A stretch of DNA of 64,000 bases from Luzula sylvatica. Taxonomy: Eukaryota; Streptophyta; Magnoliopsida; Poales; Juncaceae. Below the pieces are notes generated by a model. The model made no database searches and was not told the DNA's origin. It saw only the letters and a program-made list of their open reading frames with translations. Shown here piece after piece: positions 44,655-55,166 of this stretch (positions are counted from its first letter, which is position 1; each line of letters begins with the position of its first letter). The translations under genes and the position numbers were made by a program. The stretch spans positions 53,115,793-53,179,792 of the forward strand of contig OX326961.1 of assembly GCA_946800325.1 (NCBI GenBank), in the 5' to 3' direction.

Positions 44655-46399
44655 TCCATATCTTCAAACGAAAAAGAAAAAAAAATATTGACCTAAAATT
44701 CAGTTCACCATTCATAGTTGTTCATTATAATTTGAACTTCCATACATGTTGTTATACCAGTTATATAATTGCCATGATCTAATAAAATATTCTTGTTTAT
44801 CTTCACTATCAGATATATAATTACACTGATAAAAAAATTATGCTTACTATTTTGGAACCTGGTTTTACTGGTTTATAGAATTTCCGGTGTCGATACAATT
44901 ATTTTGGTCACTTCTAGATAAATAACTTTAGTTGTCAAAAAAATCATTGTCAAGGATTTAGGCAAACTGAGTAAAAGAAGAGCTAATATCAGGAAAAAAA
45001 AAAGACCGAAGAAGAAACGTACCTTCAAGGAACTCCTCAAGGAACTCTTAATGGTTGATTATGGAAATCGCCGTAATGATATTTAATGTAAATTGTGCAG
45101 ATACTATAGAGAAAGGCAGAGTCACAATAGAGAGCTTCAATTTACATAAAAGAAGACAAAAAAATGAAGGACCATTATACTTTTCACCCTCATTTCCCCC
45201 GTAATTCTCCCAACTAATTAATCTCATAATTAGCAAAGTGAATTAATAATTAATTCATGATTACTAAAATTTAATATGAAATTAAAGTCCATGCTAATTA
45301 ATGATTAATTCGAAGTATTTAAAAATAAATAATTATCAATTAATCATTAATCCAAATCACTAATTATCGGATTAACCGTGAATTACTATTGTGGACAAAT
45401 TACGGGAGAATCTAGGGAACATGATATATGGCCTAAAAAATGAATGGTCCTCAAAGAAGATTGAAAAGTAAACTAAATTTCACTTTCGGTCATGACTTAG
45501 ATTTTTCATAGTCTAAAATGAATGGTTCTTAAAAAAGATTGAAAAGTAAACTAAATTTCACTTTCGGTCTTGACTTAGATTTTTTATAGTCTTTCTTGGA
45601 CAGCTAGCTAAGATCAATCATCCAATCACTATTTTCTTCAGGCTTAGAAACATGGTGACCCAAATCCATGTTTTGCAGATTTTTTTATCGACCAGTTGAC
45701 GAATAGTTTAGTGTATGCTTTTGTGAAAATTAAGAAAGAAAAAAAAATGTTAAGACTAGGCTTCTTTTAAGTTCTATTTTGTACCATAATTCGATGTTTT
45801 GCATATCTCAACCGTTCACCAAGAAAAACTCGATTTTATGTGATAGTCAGCAGAAAATTCGTCCGTGTAAATCGAGAAAATCAATGCAAATATTCTTATA
45901 ATTTAAAGATATGGAAATAAATCAGTTTTATTTGATAGCATTGGCTAAGGTGACTTGCATGTAAATGATTAGTTGTGTTATTGTTAAATTAAACAAATTA
46001 AGAGGTAGTATGTCAAGGTAACATCTAAAATGTATCGAATTTGAGTAAGTATTAAGCCTCGTAAAAAAAAAAAATAGAAGATAGATAGGAAACAGGAACT
46101 GCTGTTAATTTGTATTCATCAATTGAATTAATTAAGAGAAAGAGATAGAAACAAATGAAATGATTTTTTCTAGTAAGTGCTCCCGAGGGAGTAAAATCAA
46201 ATGTGCCCGTTCAAATGTTTCAAATGAAAAAGTACCAAAGTATAAGTTCATTACATAATTTTAAATTTGATTGCATCTATAATATAAGAAATGAATGAAA
46301 AGAAAATACATGATTTCTCCCGTTTTTTGCTCTTTGCGTGCTTAAAAGGTTTCTACCGGTTGCACAATCCTCGCGCAAATGATCCTGAATTCATGAATT
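44655..46399. other. Displaced 5' side of GRAS-A and spacer to GRAS-B
   Basis: 44,655-45,040 (minus strand) is the 5' region of GRAS-A cut off from its coding part by Copia-2. It keeps the ATG-proximal TSD copy, the acceptor ATTTTAG/GT and a donor GAAG/GTACGT, giving a predicted leader intron at 44,693-45,022, as in GRAS-C. A MITE lies at 45,169-45,434. 45,438-45,592 is a 77-bp tandem duplication (atgaatggt... twice). The rest, to GRAS-B, is AT-rich with no gene and resembles 54.3-55.1 kb. Confidence 0.7.
45169..45434. mobile_element. Small MITE, 266 bp, with 10-bp TSD
   Basis: Flanked by AAAAAATGAA at 45,159-45,168 and 45,435-45,444. Ends GGACCATTATA and the complement of AGGCCATATAT are roughly inverted. 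The paralogous flank of GRAS-C (near 54,325-54,340) has the flanking words joined without the insert. Confidence 0.6.
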
Positions 46400-48247
46400 T
46401 TATCTTGTTTGTCTTGGATACCATGCAGAAAAAGCATTCATCACTCTTCCTTTCCATCCCACAAGTAGCCAGTTCTTATCATCATCGATAAAAAAGCTCT
46501 CATGGTAAACTTCTCTCACCGTATACTTGATTCTCTTGAATATTACCTGATCCAAAGGCAACTCCTCAAACCCCGCTCTTGAGTTCCTGTTATGCCATAG
46601 CTTATATGTCTCGGGCCGTACAAACCTTTCAGACCCCTCACATGCTATCACATTAGCCACTACAAGGCCCCATGCATTTTCTAAGGACCGTCTTTGTTTA
46701 CTGCCTCGCGGTATGGTAGCGTCCAAAAGATCAAACTTTGCAGAGCTATAAAGCAGCATTTGTTTAAAGCGATCGACAAACAATGAGCTGTCATATGACC
46801 CATTTTCAATTCCTTGTATGAAAACATGGGGCTTGATGTGTCTAATAATATCAAGAACTCGATTTTTCGGGCTGTACGTTGAATCTGCTTCATCTCCGAG
46901 ATATTCAGAACCATGAAAAGAGTTCACAATAAGCACTTCGTCTTTCTCAATGTTGAGATCATCAACATTAATATTATCCCATTTTGTATATATGCCTCTA
47001 TACTCGAGAGGAACACCAAAAGTTGTGCAGACACTTGCAAGCTTCCGCCTTATGGGTTCAATTCGATCATTAGGTGAATACCTCGATACTTGAGCTTCAA
47101 TATTAGTTATCCGAAGTTTTGGAGGCCCACCTTTTCTTATAGAGAGCCCATGAATTAAACATGGCCAATTAAAGCGAAATGCTGCCCCAAGATTTATGAT
47201 GTGCAATTTCGTTGCCTTCCCGATTGCATTGAGGGTTGTATGGTTTGCAAAGTACTGAGAAGCGATGAGAACGGGGCTTGAGACTAGACACGTAGAATAA
47301 GCATCTAAGTAATCGGTTTCAGTTTCTTGTGAAACCAAAAGTTTAAGGTACGGCTCGTCACTAATTATGTTTAAACGAGCTTCGAGTGCCTTGACAAAGA
47401 TATGGGCCATCCTTTGCACCCCATCCCCGTCAGGGAAAGAGTGCATTCTTATTTGCTTTATTAGTTGATTAGCGTTTTGGGTATCATTTATAGCTATTGC
47501 TTGCGAACAATGAACAAGAAGAGCTCTGAGATCAACTAAACTCTCGTGGATTTTCTTTTTACCGTTCCGTTTGGTTTCACTCTGCATGGTTTCGCGCAGA
47601 CGATGAGCTTGTTTGGCAAATTGTTCATGTCCAAGAAACACTTTATCAATTTGGTCATCAAGATTTTTGAGATTAAGCACACAAATTTTACTCTTTCGTC
47701 CCTCCACGAGGGACAAATCCTCAGAATGCGCGTTCTTTTTACCCTTCAATCTCACGTGATCCTTATCTTTCTCCTCACGTTCTTTTAACTTCCTTCCAAC
47801 GGAATCATCGTCTCTTTTGGTTTGTAAATTTACTGCCAGTTTATTGCAAGCAAAACTAGGAAGGAACTTCAGCCCTTCTTCCATCCCTCTCTTGAATTCT
47901 ATAACCGGTAAGCTCTCATTTTGAATGTGACTGGCCAAATTAGCATATGCTTCTGGCCAATTTGTTTGTGGTAAATTATTAATCGAACAAGGTGGATACG
48001 TTTGTCCGATAATATCATAATATGATCTCTCCACATCTTGAAGAGCGGCCTTATCTGGATATACATTAATATCTTCATCGATGTTTTCATCTAGAAGGGT
48101 GTTACTTATGTTCTTCAATGCTTCACTTGTCGATATTTCGTAATTTTGATGATTCAATGCAAGATTACTGTTATAGGGGGTGTTTTTTGATATCTTTGGG
48201 TGGCTATTGAGAAGAACCTCGCTTGTGCCTGTGGTGGTTATCTCCAT
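46400..48247 (-). CDS. GRAS-B: GRAS transcriptional regulator, LISCL (SCL9/14/33-like), 615 aa
   Basis: Probable nuclear transcription regulator; LISCL relatives such as SCL14 act as coactivators of TGA factors in detoxification genes, but a role here is only inferred. The N terminus has the LISCL block KAALQDVERSYYDIIGQTYPP near 66-86. The GRAS domain spans about 238-611. It contains LHRI (LLVHCSQAI), the VHIID position as LHIINLG (348-354, Asp replaced by Asn), GPPKLRITNIE, the PFYRE region (VPLEYRGIYTKW, FVDRFKQMLLYSSAKFDLLDATIP) and the SAW end (LLVGWKGRVMNAFSAWYP). It is a single coding exon starting at an ATG, with a predicted intron in the 5' leader, as is usual for the group. The length is slightly short for LISCL. 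The closest relative in the window is GRAS-D. Confidence 0.95.
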   Translation of the reverse strand: MEITTTGTSEVLLNSHPKISKNTPYNSNLALNHQNYEISTSEALKNISNTLLDENIDEDINVYPDKAALQDVERSYYDIIGQTYPPCSINNLPQTNWPEAYANLASHIQNESLPVIEFKRGMEEGLKFLPSFACNKLAVNLQTKRDDDSVGRKLKEREEKDKDHVRLKGKKNAHSEDLSLVEGRKSKICVLNLKNLDDQIDKVFLGHEQFAKQAHRLRETMQSETKRNGKKKIHESLVDLRALLVHCSQAIAINDTQNANQLIKQIRMHSFPDGDGVQRMAHIFVKALEARLNIISDEPYLKLLVSQETETDYLDAYSTCLVSSPVLIASQYFANHTTLNAIGKATKLHIINLGAAFRFNWPCLIHGLSIRKGGPPKLRITNIEAQVSRYSPNDRIEPIRRKLASVCTTFGVPLEYRGIYTKWDNINVDDLNIEKDEVLIVNSFHGSEYLGDEADSTYSPKNRVLDIIRHIKPHVFIQGIENGSYDSSLFVDRFKQMLLYSSAKFDLLDATIPRGSKQRRSLENAWGLVVANVIACEGSERFVRPETYKLWHNRNSRAGFEELPLDQVIFKRIKYTVREVYHESFFIDDDKNWLLVGWKGRVMNAFSAWYPRQTR

Positions 48248-48273
48248 TTCTTCAAGAGTAGAAATTAATTTAC

Positions 48274-48542
48274 CTAAAATTCAATTTAGATTTAGAAGCT
48301 ATTCCAAAAAAAAAGATCAATCTGATTTGTATTATTACGCCTGTGTCATCTCTGTTATTATCTGATTGGTGTTAGTATAATTATTCAGGCCAAAAAAAAA
48401 AAGATCAATTTAGATTTAGAAGCTATTCCAAAATTATTCAAACCATATCATAAAAAAGGAAAATAAATAAATTTGGAATCAAGATAGAAATAATAAAAAA
48501 AAAGATCAAGCTATGATAAAAATTAAAAAAATCTAACAATAC
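48274..48542 (-). other. Predicted 5'-leader intron of GRAS-B
   Basis: Donor ATCAAG/GTATTG at 48,542 and acceptor ATTTTAG/G at 48,274, 26 bases before the ATG. The same acceptor phrase occurs before GRAS-A and GRAS-C, supporting a conserved leader intron. Confidence 0.6.
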
Positions 48543-50530
48543 CTTGATGGAAGCTTAAGCTCTGATAATAGAGAAAACCCTAATTGTTGTTGTGGAAAAC
48601 TCAAAATTGTTAATCTACAAAAGAGAAGAGAAGATTGGATAAGTAAGCCAAGTTTCACTTTCGGTCTTGACTTGCTTTTTGGATGTCCACATATGTTTGG
48701 TTCTACATGAAACAAAAGGAACGAATTATTTCTGGCTATTCATTGACTAATAATATTTGTGTTTGACTAAATTATTGGATTCCGAAAAAAATAACATGCT
48801 TATGTTTGTTTTGACATTATGATTATTTTAGTAAAGTGAATGAAATTACAATAATACCATTTCTTGTAGAACAATTAAAAAATAAATAATTTAATGATAC
48901 ATCATTAATAAAAATAAACAATATAATTATTTAATCAATTATAATTATACATTTAGAAGGAGCATATCAAGCCCAAATATATTTTTGTGTTGAAAATAAT
49001 TATAATTATATTATATTTATTAATTATTATAATTAATAATATTATATTTATAATAACTAATAATATTAAAATTAGTATACTATAATTAATAAGTATATTA
49101 TAGTTATTTAATTATATATTATATTTAATTAATAATTATAATTATTCAACAATTATTTTTCATTTAGTTTATATAATATTTTCTTAAAATAAATATAATA
49201 ATTATTTTAAGGGGGATTTACATATTTACCCTTTGTTAAACTTAAAATTACATTTTACCCTTCTTAAAATTAAAATATCATATTTACCATTTCATAAATC
49301 TAAAATATCGTATTTAACCAATGGTCAACATTTAAAATTACTATTTTACCCTTCTAAAAATCCAAAATATCATCCCTTTAAAAATAAAAATATCATATTT
49401 ACCCTCTCAATAATAAAATAACATACGCGTCCTTACTCACTCGACAAGAAGAAATGACGCCATACAATTTAATAGTATTTTTTATTATGATTATATTTTT
49501 GCTATCAAGTTATATTTTTTTACATTTCTGTTTATGTCATTTAAGGTTGGTAGAATGATTATCTTTTGAAATATTATTGATATACTTTTTGCATTTATAT
49601 TGTTATCTATGAGATTACATTGCTATATTATGTGGGTAAATATGATATTTTTATTTTTAAAAGAGTAAATTTGATATTTTGAATTTTTAGAAGAATAAAT
49701 ATGTAAAGGGTAAAATAGTAATTTTAAATGTTGACCTTTAATTTTAACGGAAAAATGGATGGTTTTTAATTTTTGGGTAAATGCGATATTTTAGATTTAT
49801 GAAAGGGTAAATGTGAAATTTTAATTTTAAGAAGGGTAAATATATAATTTTAAGTTTAAGAAAGGGTAAATATGTAATTTTTAGTTTAAGAAAGGGTAAA
49901 TACGTAAATCCCCCTTATTTTAATTATAACTACAATTATCTAAGTATATTTAATTTTCAAATAATCAAAGAAATGTTCCAAAAAATAAACAATATAATAA
50001 ATAGAAGATATTTTCGTAAATATCATGAGAATATCACATTATCATTATTTTTGGTGAAAATTATTTCTCATGAATTCATGAAAATGTGTCACATGATAGG
50101 AATGTAACATTCTCCTAGTATTCTCGTGATGTGTCACACAAAGCAATCACATTTTCATGACCTAATTTTCCGAAAAAAAACTATAACTTTCGTGATTCAA
50201 ACATACCCTTAATTAATTAAATAATAGACAACTCCTTACAGCTTCTTCTAGCCAAGCAAGTTGGGAATAAGCCTCATGTAGAGCATTTAAAATCTCTAAT
50301 TAGGTTTGCAAATTACTAATCCTCAATTCTTGCAAATCATTTTGATCTGTTCCATTTTTATGTGATGCAAAATGAATGAAGTTCTGGAAAATTTTCAGCT
50401 AATCTGATCATTCCAATCCAATCTGAATTCCAAAAATTTATTAAACTTCCACTTTTAATTTCAATTTAACACTTCAATTGAAAATGTCATACAATTTGAT
50501 CATCATTCCAAATTATGAATATCTAGGATT
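48543..50530. other. Upstream flank of GRAS-B, no further gene
   Basis: 48,543-48,840 should hold the GRAS-B promoter. From 48,836 onwards the sequence runs colinear with 56,600-57,480 upstream of GRAS-D (ATT/ATA-rich stretch, then a block with ctccttaca and cttcttctagcc). It differs mainly by the MITE at 49,211-49,914. Confidence 0.8.
49211..49914. mobile_element. Mutator-like MITE, 704 bp, long inverted ends
   Basis: Starts GGGGGATTTACATATTTACC and ends with the inverted form. Inverted ends run for some 150-200 bases, built from repeated gggtaaatatg-like words. A perfect 9-bp TSD TTATTTTAA flanks it (49,202-49,210 and 49,915-49,923). The homologous site near 56,955-56,970 has a single TTATTTTAA and no element. 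No transposase. Confidence 0.92.
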
Positions 50531-50873
50531 GTATTTACGGGGGTCCACTGTCCGGATCCGGTTCGTGATCATATCAGATCGATATCTATATTATTTTTCG
50601 GATACGGAATTACTCGGATCCGGATATGATTCGGATAAACGGATACGAATACGACTAGAATATTGTCGGATACGGATAAGAATACGGATTCGGTTCATTT
50701 TCCGATATTAAAACAAATACTATGTTATGATAACATAACTTATTCTTTAGCTATAAATATATATAATTTATTAATTTGTGAAATGAACGATATATATGAT
50801 TATATTTAATCCTGATTTTAAATTGTGATTATAAATAACTCACAAATCATTAATTAATAATTCCTATATGATT

Positions 50874-50963
<90 letters not shown>

Positions 50964-51238
50964 AGAGAGAGATGCTAACAAGAATCCATAAAAAGAATTC
51001 AAAAAAGAATCTAAATATCAAAATATATTGTTGAAATTAGCAAATATATTCTTGTATTTATCAAAATATACTGTTGAAAATATATTATTTTATTCTAAAT
51101 TTTAACTATGTTAACATATTGGTTTCATAGTATATTTTGCAAATTTGAATAATATATTTTTCTAATTTCATCAGTATATTTTGCATTTGTGGATTCTTTT
51201 TTTAAATTCTCCTTAGCAAGCATGTATGTATGTATGTG

Positions 51239-51317
<79 letters not shown>

Positions 51318-51470
51318 ATCCGATTCCGAATACTCGAATCCAATTCCGTGTATCTGGATCCTTAAAAATACATAGATCTTGTCCCGACAACAAAATCGAA
51401 TATCGGATCCGGTTCCGGATTCAAAATTAGTAACCATATCCATATCCGGATCCGATGGATCCGAGTTTTT
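50531..51470. repeat. AT-rich insertion with microsatellites and ggatccg-rich ends
   Basis: Breaks the block that is continuous at 57,490-57,600. Its ends (50,545-50,705 and 51,314-51,460) are rich in cggatccgg/cggatacgga words in roughly inverted arrangement. The interior has (TA)n at 50,879-50,920, (GA)n at 50,921-50,971 and (TA)n at 51,243-51,313. The Ile-Tyr-repeat ORFs here are microsatellite artefacts. Confidence 0.65.
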
Positions 51471-52110
51471 ATACGACGAGTGGGGTGACGGCAAGTTCGT
51501 GAGCTTTCGAACCTGGCGCGACATGGTAAAAATCTGGGTGTATCTCCTCTCAATTTAGGGGTTGTAATTTGACCCAGGGTAATAATTTGGATTTTTGTTA
51601 GTAATATGGGTTGTAATTTGACCCAGGGTAATAATTTGGATTTTTGTTAGTAATATGTACATACATAACAAAATGGAGGTAAGTAAATGCCAACCGAGTT
51701 CTTATACTAGGTCGACCCAGACCATAGACTAGGTAGGGTAAGTTAAATCTCTTACTAATCCTACAACAAACTATGTGCATATTTTTCCGGTTGTCAATAT
51801 ATTAAAAGACTTGCAGTTTTTTCAAATAAAAGGAATTCATGAATACAATTTCGCTATATAAATTCAATTTTATGGCAAGAAAATTATCAAACAAAACGAA
51901 AAAAAACAGAAATTATTGCAAAGCTTACAAAGCTTTCAGCACTTGCACAATACTCATACAGATTGATAGTTCAATACTTTTTGTTGTAACAAGCCCGTAG
52001 GCACACACACACTCTCTCTCACACACACACCATAATCTAAATGATATCATAATTGAAAGTCTCTGCATAGTCGATAGTTCAATACTATTATCGTAGATAT
52101 AAGTAGAAAT
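51471..52110. repeat. 3' flank of GRAS-C with 49-bp duplication
   Basis: 51,471-51,590 parallels 5,690-5,810 and 57,590-57,710. A 49-bp unit beginning ggttgtaatttgaccc occurs twice in a row (51,559-51,607 and 51,608-51,656). From about 51,650 it parallels the GRAS-A 3' flank at 24.5-24.9 kb. No gene. Confidence 0.8.
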
Positions 52111-53898
52111 TTAACAATTTGTTTGTCTTGGATGCCATGTCGAAAAAGCACTCATCACCCGCCCCTTCCATCCGAGAAGCAGATATTCATTATCATTCTC
52201 GACAAAGAAATCCTTATTGTAAACTTCTCTAATCTTATTCCTGATTTTCTTGAATATTGTTCGATCCATACGAAACTGCTCAAATCCTGCTCTCAAGTTC
52301 CTAGAATGCCATTGCTTATACGTTTCTGGCCTTACAAACCTTTCCGAACCCTCACATGCTATCACATTAATCGCCAAAGGGCCCCATATATTGTTTTCTA
52401 AGAGCCATCTTTGTTTATTGTCTTGCGGTATGGTAGCCTCAAACGTATCAAATAATGCAGAGATAAAAAGTAGCATTTGCTTAAAACGATCGGCAAAAAA
52501 CAAACCACTAAATGATGCATTGCCAATTGTTTGAATTAAAACATGTGGGTTCAACTGTTTTATAATATCAAGAAATCGATTTTTAGGATTGTAAGTTAAA
52601 TCTGTTTCATCCCCAATATTTTCGAAACTATGCAAACAGTTCACAATAAGCATCTCGTCTTTCTCAATGTAGAGATCTTCGACATGAATTTCATCCCATT
52701 TTGTACATATCCCTCTATACTCAATAGGCACACCAAATGTTCTTGAGTACCCCTCAAACTTCTGCCCTATCACTTCAATTTGTTGCGCAGGTGAGGAACT
52801 TGATTCCAAAGCTTCAATATTTGTTATCCGAAGTTTTGGGGGCCCTCCTTCCCTTTTAGAGAGTGCATGAATTAGACATGGCCAAGTAAAGCCAAATTCA
52901 ATGCCAATTTTTATTATATGCAATTTTGACGCATTTCCGGTTGCATTAAGAATTGTATCATTGGTGAAGTATTGGGATGCCATAAAAATCGGAGATGATA
53001 TTAAAAAGATGCGTTCATCATCTGAGTTTTCTGTTGTAGTAACTTGTGGCGCCACAAGTGGTTTCAAGAGGTCATTACTAGTTCCATATAAACGAGCTTC
53101 CAGTCCTTTGACCAAAATGTGGGCCATTCTCTGCACTCCGTCACCCGTAGGAGAAGAGTGCTTCCTTATCTGCTTTATTAATCGATTAGCATGTTGATTC
53201 TCATTAATAGATATTGCTTGTGAACAATGGATTAGAAGAGTTCTGAGGTCAATTAAACTCTCATGGGTTTCTATCTTACTTTGTGAATTCTTTCGACTCT
53301 TCATGATTTCACTAAGACGAAGAGCTTCTTTTGAAAAATGTTCTTCATGCAAAAAGAATACCTTATCGATCACCACTTCTTGGTTCTTAAAATAAAGCAC
53401 AGAAATTTTACACTTTCGTCCCTCCACGAGGGACAAGTCCCCACAATTTGTGTGCTTTTTACCCTTGAACCTCACGAGATCCTTATCTTTTACCTCGCAT
53501 TTGTTTAACTTCCTTCCAATTGAATTACCATTCTTTTTGGCTTGTAAATCAATGGCCAATTCGTTATCGTTAATACTAGGGAGGAACTTCATTCCTTCTT
53601 CATACCCTTTCTCTAATTGTAAAGCGGGTAAGCCAATCTGATGAGAGCCCGAGAAGCTACCAATTGAACCCGAAAACCCGTGATGCCAGTTTGGATGTGG
53701 TAAGTTACTCGGTGAAGATAGATAATTTTGTCCAAGAATATCATAAAACGATTTCTCGATTGTTTGAAGAGCCGCCTTCTTAGGATATACATCATCATTT
53801 CCGTTGTTGTTATCTTCGAAAAGTATCGTGCTTATGTTTTGCAATGCTTCATCTGTGGTTATCTTGCAAATGCCATGGTTGGAAGAAAATCGTTCCAT
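52111..53898 (-). CDS. GRAS-C: GRAS transcriptional regulator, LISCL-type, 595 aa
   Basis: Probable nuclear regulator, paralog of pseudogene GRAS-A. The N-terminal LISCL block is AALQTIEKSFYDILGQNYL near 42-60. A basic stretch with GRKLNKCEVKDKD is near 128-140. The GRAS domain is about 216-592, with LLIHCSQAI, the VHIID position read as LHIIKIG (326-332, Asp replaced by Lys), WPCLIHALSKREGGPPKLRITN, VPIEYRGICTKW, FADRFKQMLLFISALFDTFEATIP, NVIACEGSERFVRPETYKQW and YLLLGWKGRVMSAFSTWHP. One open exon, ATG start, no lesions. Its leader intron and 5' flank match the displaced 5' side of GRAS-A. The strong departure at VHIID suggests a relaxed or altered function. Confidence 0.94.
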   Translation of the reverse strand: MERFSSNHGICKITTDEALQNISTILFEDNNNGNDDVYPKKAALQTIEKSFYDILGQNYLSSPSNLPHPNWHHGFSGSIGSFSGSHQIGLPALQLEKGYEEGMKFLPSINDNELAIDLQAKKNGNSIGRKLNKCEVKDKDLVRFKGKKHTNCGDLSLVEGRKCKISVLYFKNQEVVIDKVFFLHEEHFSKEALRLSEIMKSRKNSQSKIETHESLIDLRTLLIHCSQAISINENQHANRLIKQIRKHSSPTGDGVQRMAHILVKGLEARLYGTSNDLLKPLVAPQVTTTENSDDERIFLISSPIFMASQYFTNDTILNATGNASKLHIIKIGIEFGFTWPCLIHALSKREGGPPKLRITNIEALESSSSPAQQIEVIGQKFEGYSRTFGVPIEYRGICTKWDEIHVEDLYIEKDEMLIVNCLHSFENIGDETDLTYNPKNRFLDIIKQLNPHVLIQTIGNASFSGLFFADRFKQMLLFISALFDTFEATIPQDNKQRWLLENNIWGPLAINVIACEGSERFVRPETYKQWHSRNLRAGFEQFRMDRTIFKKIRNKIREVYNKDFFVENDNEYLLLGWKGRVMSAFSTWHPRQTNC

Positions 53899-53925
53899 TT
53901 CTTCAAAAGAAAAAAACAGATTGAC

Positions 53926-54210
53926 CTAAAATTCAGAGTTATCATTAAAAGTTGTTCATTACAATTGAACTTCCAAACACATGTTGTTTATAGTACTGCC
54001 AGATATAATTGCACTGATATCTTTTTTTTCTGTTTACTATTGTCGAACCTGCTTTTACTGGTTTTTAGGTTTACCGGTGTCGATACAATTATTTTGTTCA
54101 CTTTTAGATAAATAACTTTGGTTGTCAGAAAAATCATTGTCAAGGATTTTGGCAAGCTGAGTAAAAGAAGAGTTAATATCAGAAGAAAAAAAATCGAAGA
54201 AGAAATTTAC
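53926..54210 (-). other. Predicted 5'-leader intron of GRAS-C
   Basis: Donor TTCAAG/GTAAAT at 54,210 and acceptor GAATTTTAG/GT at 53,926, 27 bases before the ATG; conserved with GRAS-A (44,693-45,022). Confidence 0.6.
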
Positions 54211-55166
54211 CTTGAAGGAACTCTTAATGGTTGATTATGAAAATCGCCGTAATGATATTTAATGTAAATTGTGCAGACTGTAGAGAAATGCAGAGTCATA
54301 ATAGAGAGCTTCAATTTACATTAAAAAAAAATGAATGGTCCTCAATGAAGATTGAAAAGTAAACTAAGTTTCACTTTCGGGCTTGACTTGGACTCTTGAC
54401 TTGGATTATTCATAAGTCTTTCTTGGACAGCTAAGATCAATCATTCAATTAGTCTTGTGTTGAGGCTCAAAACATGTAGACCCAAATCCATGTTTTGCGG
54501 ATCTTTTTATCGACCATTTGATGAATATTTTAGTGTATGCATTCGTGAAAAATTAAGAAAGAAAAAACTGTTAAAAGGCTAGGCTTCTTCTATCTTTCAC
54601 CACTATTCGATGTTTTGCATGTCTCAAACCGTTCATCAAGAAATCTCAATTTTATGTGATAGTCAACAGAAAATTGGTCTGTGTAAATCAAGAAATGAAT
54701 GTAAATATTCTTATCATTTTGAAGATAATGGAAATAAATCAGTTCTATTTGAATAGTTGCGTTATTGTTAAATTAAACTGAGTAAGAGGTAGTATGTCAA
54801 GCTGTCTTCTCAAATGTATCGAATTTGAGCAAGTATTTAACCCCCTAAAGGAAAGTTTATTAGAAGATAGATAGGAGACAGAACTGCAGGCCATTTGTGT
54901 TCATCAAATGAATTAAATGAATGATTCTTTTTAGTAAGAGTTCCCGAGGGAGTAAAAATCAAATATGTCCTTTCAAGTTTCAAATGCTTTAAATGAAAAA
55001 AAATACAGAAGTATAAACTTCATCACATAATTTAAAGTGTGATTGCATCGACAATTTTATAAGAAAAAATAGAACACGTGATTTCTCCCTCTTTTTCTTT
55101 TCGCGTGGTTAAAAGGTTTCTAACAGTTGCACAATACTCGCGCAAATGATCTTGAATACATGAATT
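54211..55166. other. Spacer between GRAS-C and GRAS-D
   Basis: First exon and promoter side of GRAS-C, then the 3' flank of GRAS-D. Parallels 45.0-46.4 kb without the MITE and without the 77-bp duplication. No gene. Confidence 0.7.

Noticed and set aside
51125..51524. ORFs with long Ile-Tyr repeats
   Set aside because: Translation of a (TA)n microsatellite.
52123..53197. Plus-strand ORFs over GRAS-C (and similar over B and D)
   Set aside because: Antisense to clear GRAS domains; the same shadows recur in the paralogs.
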